From: DASZTV01 sp036267875
GTDB lineage: Bacteria; Actinomycetota; Actinomycetes; JAFAQI01
Direction of reading: 5' to 3'
Assembly (NCBI GenBank): GCA_036267875.1
Contig: DATAVE010000062.1
Coordinates: forward strand, 1 to 22,014
Length of the DNA stretch: 22,014 nucleotides
The notes under the pieces were generated by a model that worked only from the letters and a program-made list of their open reading frames with translations, ran no database searches and was not told the origin of the DNA. Position numbers and translations under genes: made by a program. Shown here piece after piece: positions 21,496 to 22,014 of the stretch (its first letter is position 1; each line of letters begins with the position of its first letter).

Positions 21496-22014
21496 ATGCA
21501 GAGGCTGGGGTTGTGCTGGGGGACAGTGCCTCGGGCGCCGTTGCTGGCTCACATCGACGCCGCCGCTGACGCGGGATTCAGCAGCATCTCGATCTCACCG
21601 GAGCAGTACGCCTCCGCGCACCGGTCCCCCACCGAGCTGCGGGCACGGCTCGATGACTGCGGCATCACCGTCGACGCTGTCGACCCGGCGCTGACCTGGC
21701 TTCCGGGGCTGCCACCGACGCCGGGAGGTGGGCTGCTGTCGTACGACATCAGCGAGCTGCTCGACGCTGCCGCGGCACTCGGCGCCTTATGGATCAATGC
21801 CGCCGCCGCCCTTCCCGGGCCGTGGTCGGAGGCCGAGATCACCGACGCTTTCGCTGCGGTGTGCCGGCGCGGTGACGATGTCGGGGTCGGCGTACTGCTC
21901 GAGTTCGTGCCCTGGTCGACAGTCGGCGATCTCGCCGCAGCCGCCCGCGTCGTCCGTTCTTCGGGCGCCGCCAACGCCGGTGTCACCTTCGACACCTGGC
22001 ACTTTCATCGCGGC
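21496..22014 (+). CDS. Sugar phosphate isomerase/epimerase-like TIM barrel, 5' part
   Basis: The first 173 codons of a protein that resembles the xylose-isomerase-like/AP endonuclease 2 TIM-barrel family. The first strand is RLGLCWGTVPRAPLL, followed by IDAAADAGFSSISISPEQY, LDDCGITVDAVDPALTWL and ISELLDAAAALGALWINAAA. The metal-site strands LLEFVPWSTVGD (Glu) and GVTFDTWHFHRG (Asp and His) follow, and the window then ends. Members isomerise or epimerise sugars or cyclitols, but actinobacterial paralogues often sit in other catabolic clusters with unknown substrate. The ATG at 21496 is only 2 nt past the large inverted repeat, and no Shine-Dalgarno is visible. The gene is divergent from the SDR operon, so operator O4 or the repeat may control it. 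Confidence 0.78.
   Translation, partial: MQRLGLCWGTVPRAPLLAHIDAAADAGFSSISISPEQYASAHRSPTELRARLDDCGITVDAVDPALTWLPGLPPTPGGGLLSYDISELLDAAAALGALWINAAAALPGPWSEAEITDAFAAVCRRGDDVGVGVLLEFVPWSTVGDLAAAARVVRSSGAANAGVTFDTWHFHRG

Noticed and set aside
1..22014. CRISPR arrays, tRNA or rRNA genes, insertion sequences.
   Set aside because: No regularly spaced direct repeats, cloverleaf-like sequence, rRNA-like stretch or transposase motif was seen on either strand.

Overview
The window is GC-rich, densely coded DNA with many GTG starts, short ATGA-type gene overlaps and several apparently leaderless promoters. Acyl-CoA dehydrogenase (FadE-type) genes are abundant. All of this points to an actinobacterium, probably a free-living soil or aquatic actinomycete; genus cannot be told from the sequence alone.

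Layout. (A) 1-4628: a minus-strand beta-oxidation operon (two adjacent acyl-CoA dehydrogenase subunits, then a CaiB-type CoA transferase that runs off the left edge). It is divergent from a plus-strand thiolase, which is followed closely by a small secreted protein and a DUF1801 protein. (B) 4658-12193: an apparently unrelated block. It holds a minus-strand ApbE-like flavin transferase plus LOG-family phosphoribohydrolase pair, divergent from two tandem secreted GH5-like glycosidases, an SF2 helicase and a zinc-ribbon polytopic membrane protein whose frame is broken near its 3' end. (C) 12201-15797: a minus-strand operon of acyl-CoA dehydrogenase, SnoaL-like protein and amidase, divergent from an epoxide-hydrolase-like alpha/beta hydrolase. 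(D) 15794-19655: a minus-strand operon of aldehyde dehydrogenase, Zn-alcohol dehydrogenase and an isochorismatase-fold protein lacking its catalytic residues, divergent from a membrane SHOCT protein. (E) 19679-22014: two minus-strand short-chain dehydrogenases, divergent from a sugar-phosphate-isomerase-like TIM barrel cut by the right edge.

Blocks A, C, D and E are tied together by one palindromic site, CTGACG-N3-CGTCAG (N3 = ACC or GGT). It occurs once in each of the four divergent intergenic regions and was not seen elsewhere. Five genes next to these sites have a TANNNT hexamer ending 6-7 nt before the start codon, so they are probably leaderless promoters with the palindrome at or near the -10/-35 region. 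The simplest reading is a catabolic regulon (activation or beta-oxidation of an alicyclic, isoprenoid or steroid-like acid or alcohol) under a single repressor, perhaps TetR-like, that is not encoded here. The substrate is not determined. Block B carries no such site.

The most unusual non-coding structure is a 73-bp inverted repeat at 21421-21493 with 19-bp perfect arms. Each arm is itself a 15-bp palindrome, the two centres are 52 bp apart, and the structure ends 2 bp before the start of the TIM-barrel gene. No rRNA, tRNA, CRISPR, transposase or phage gene was seen, and no gene-free stretch exceeds 300 bases.
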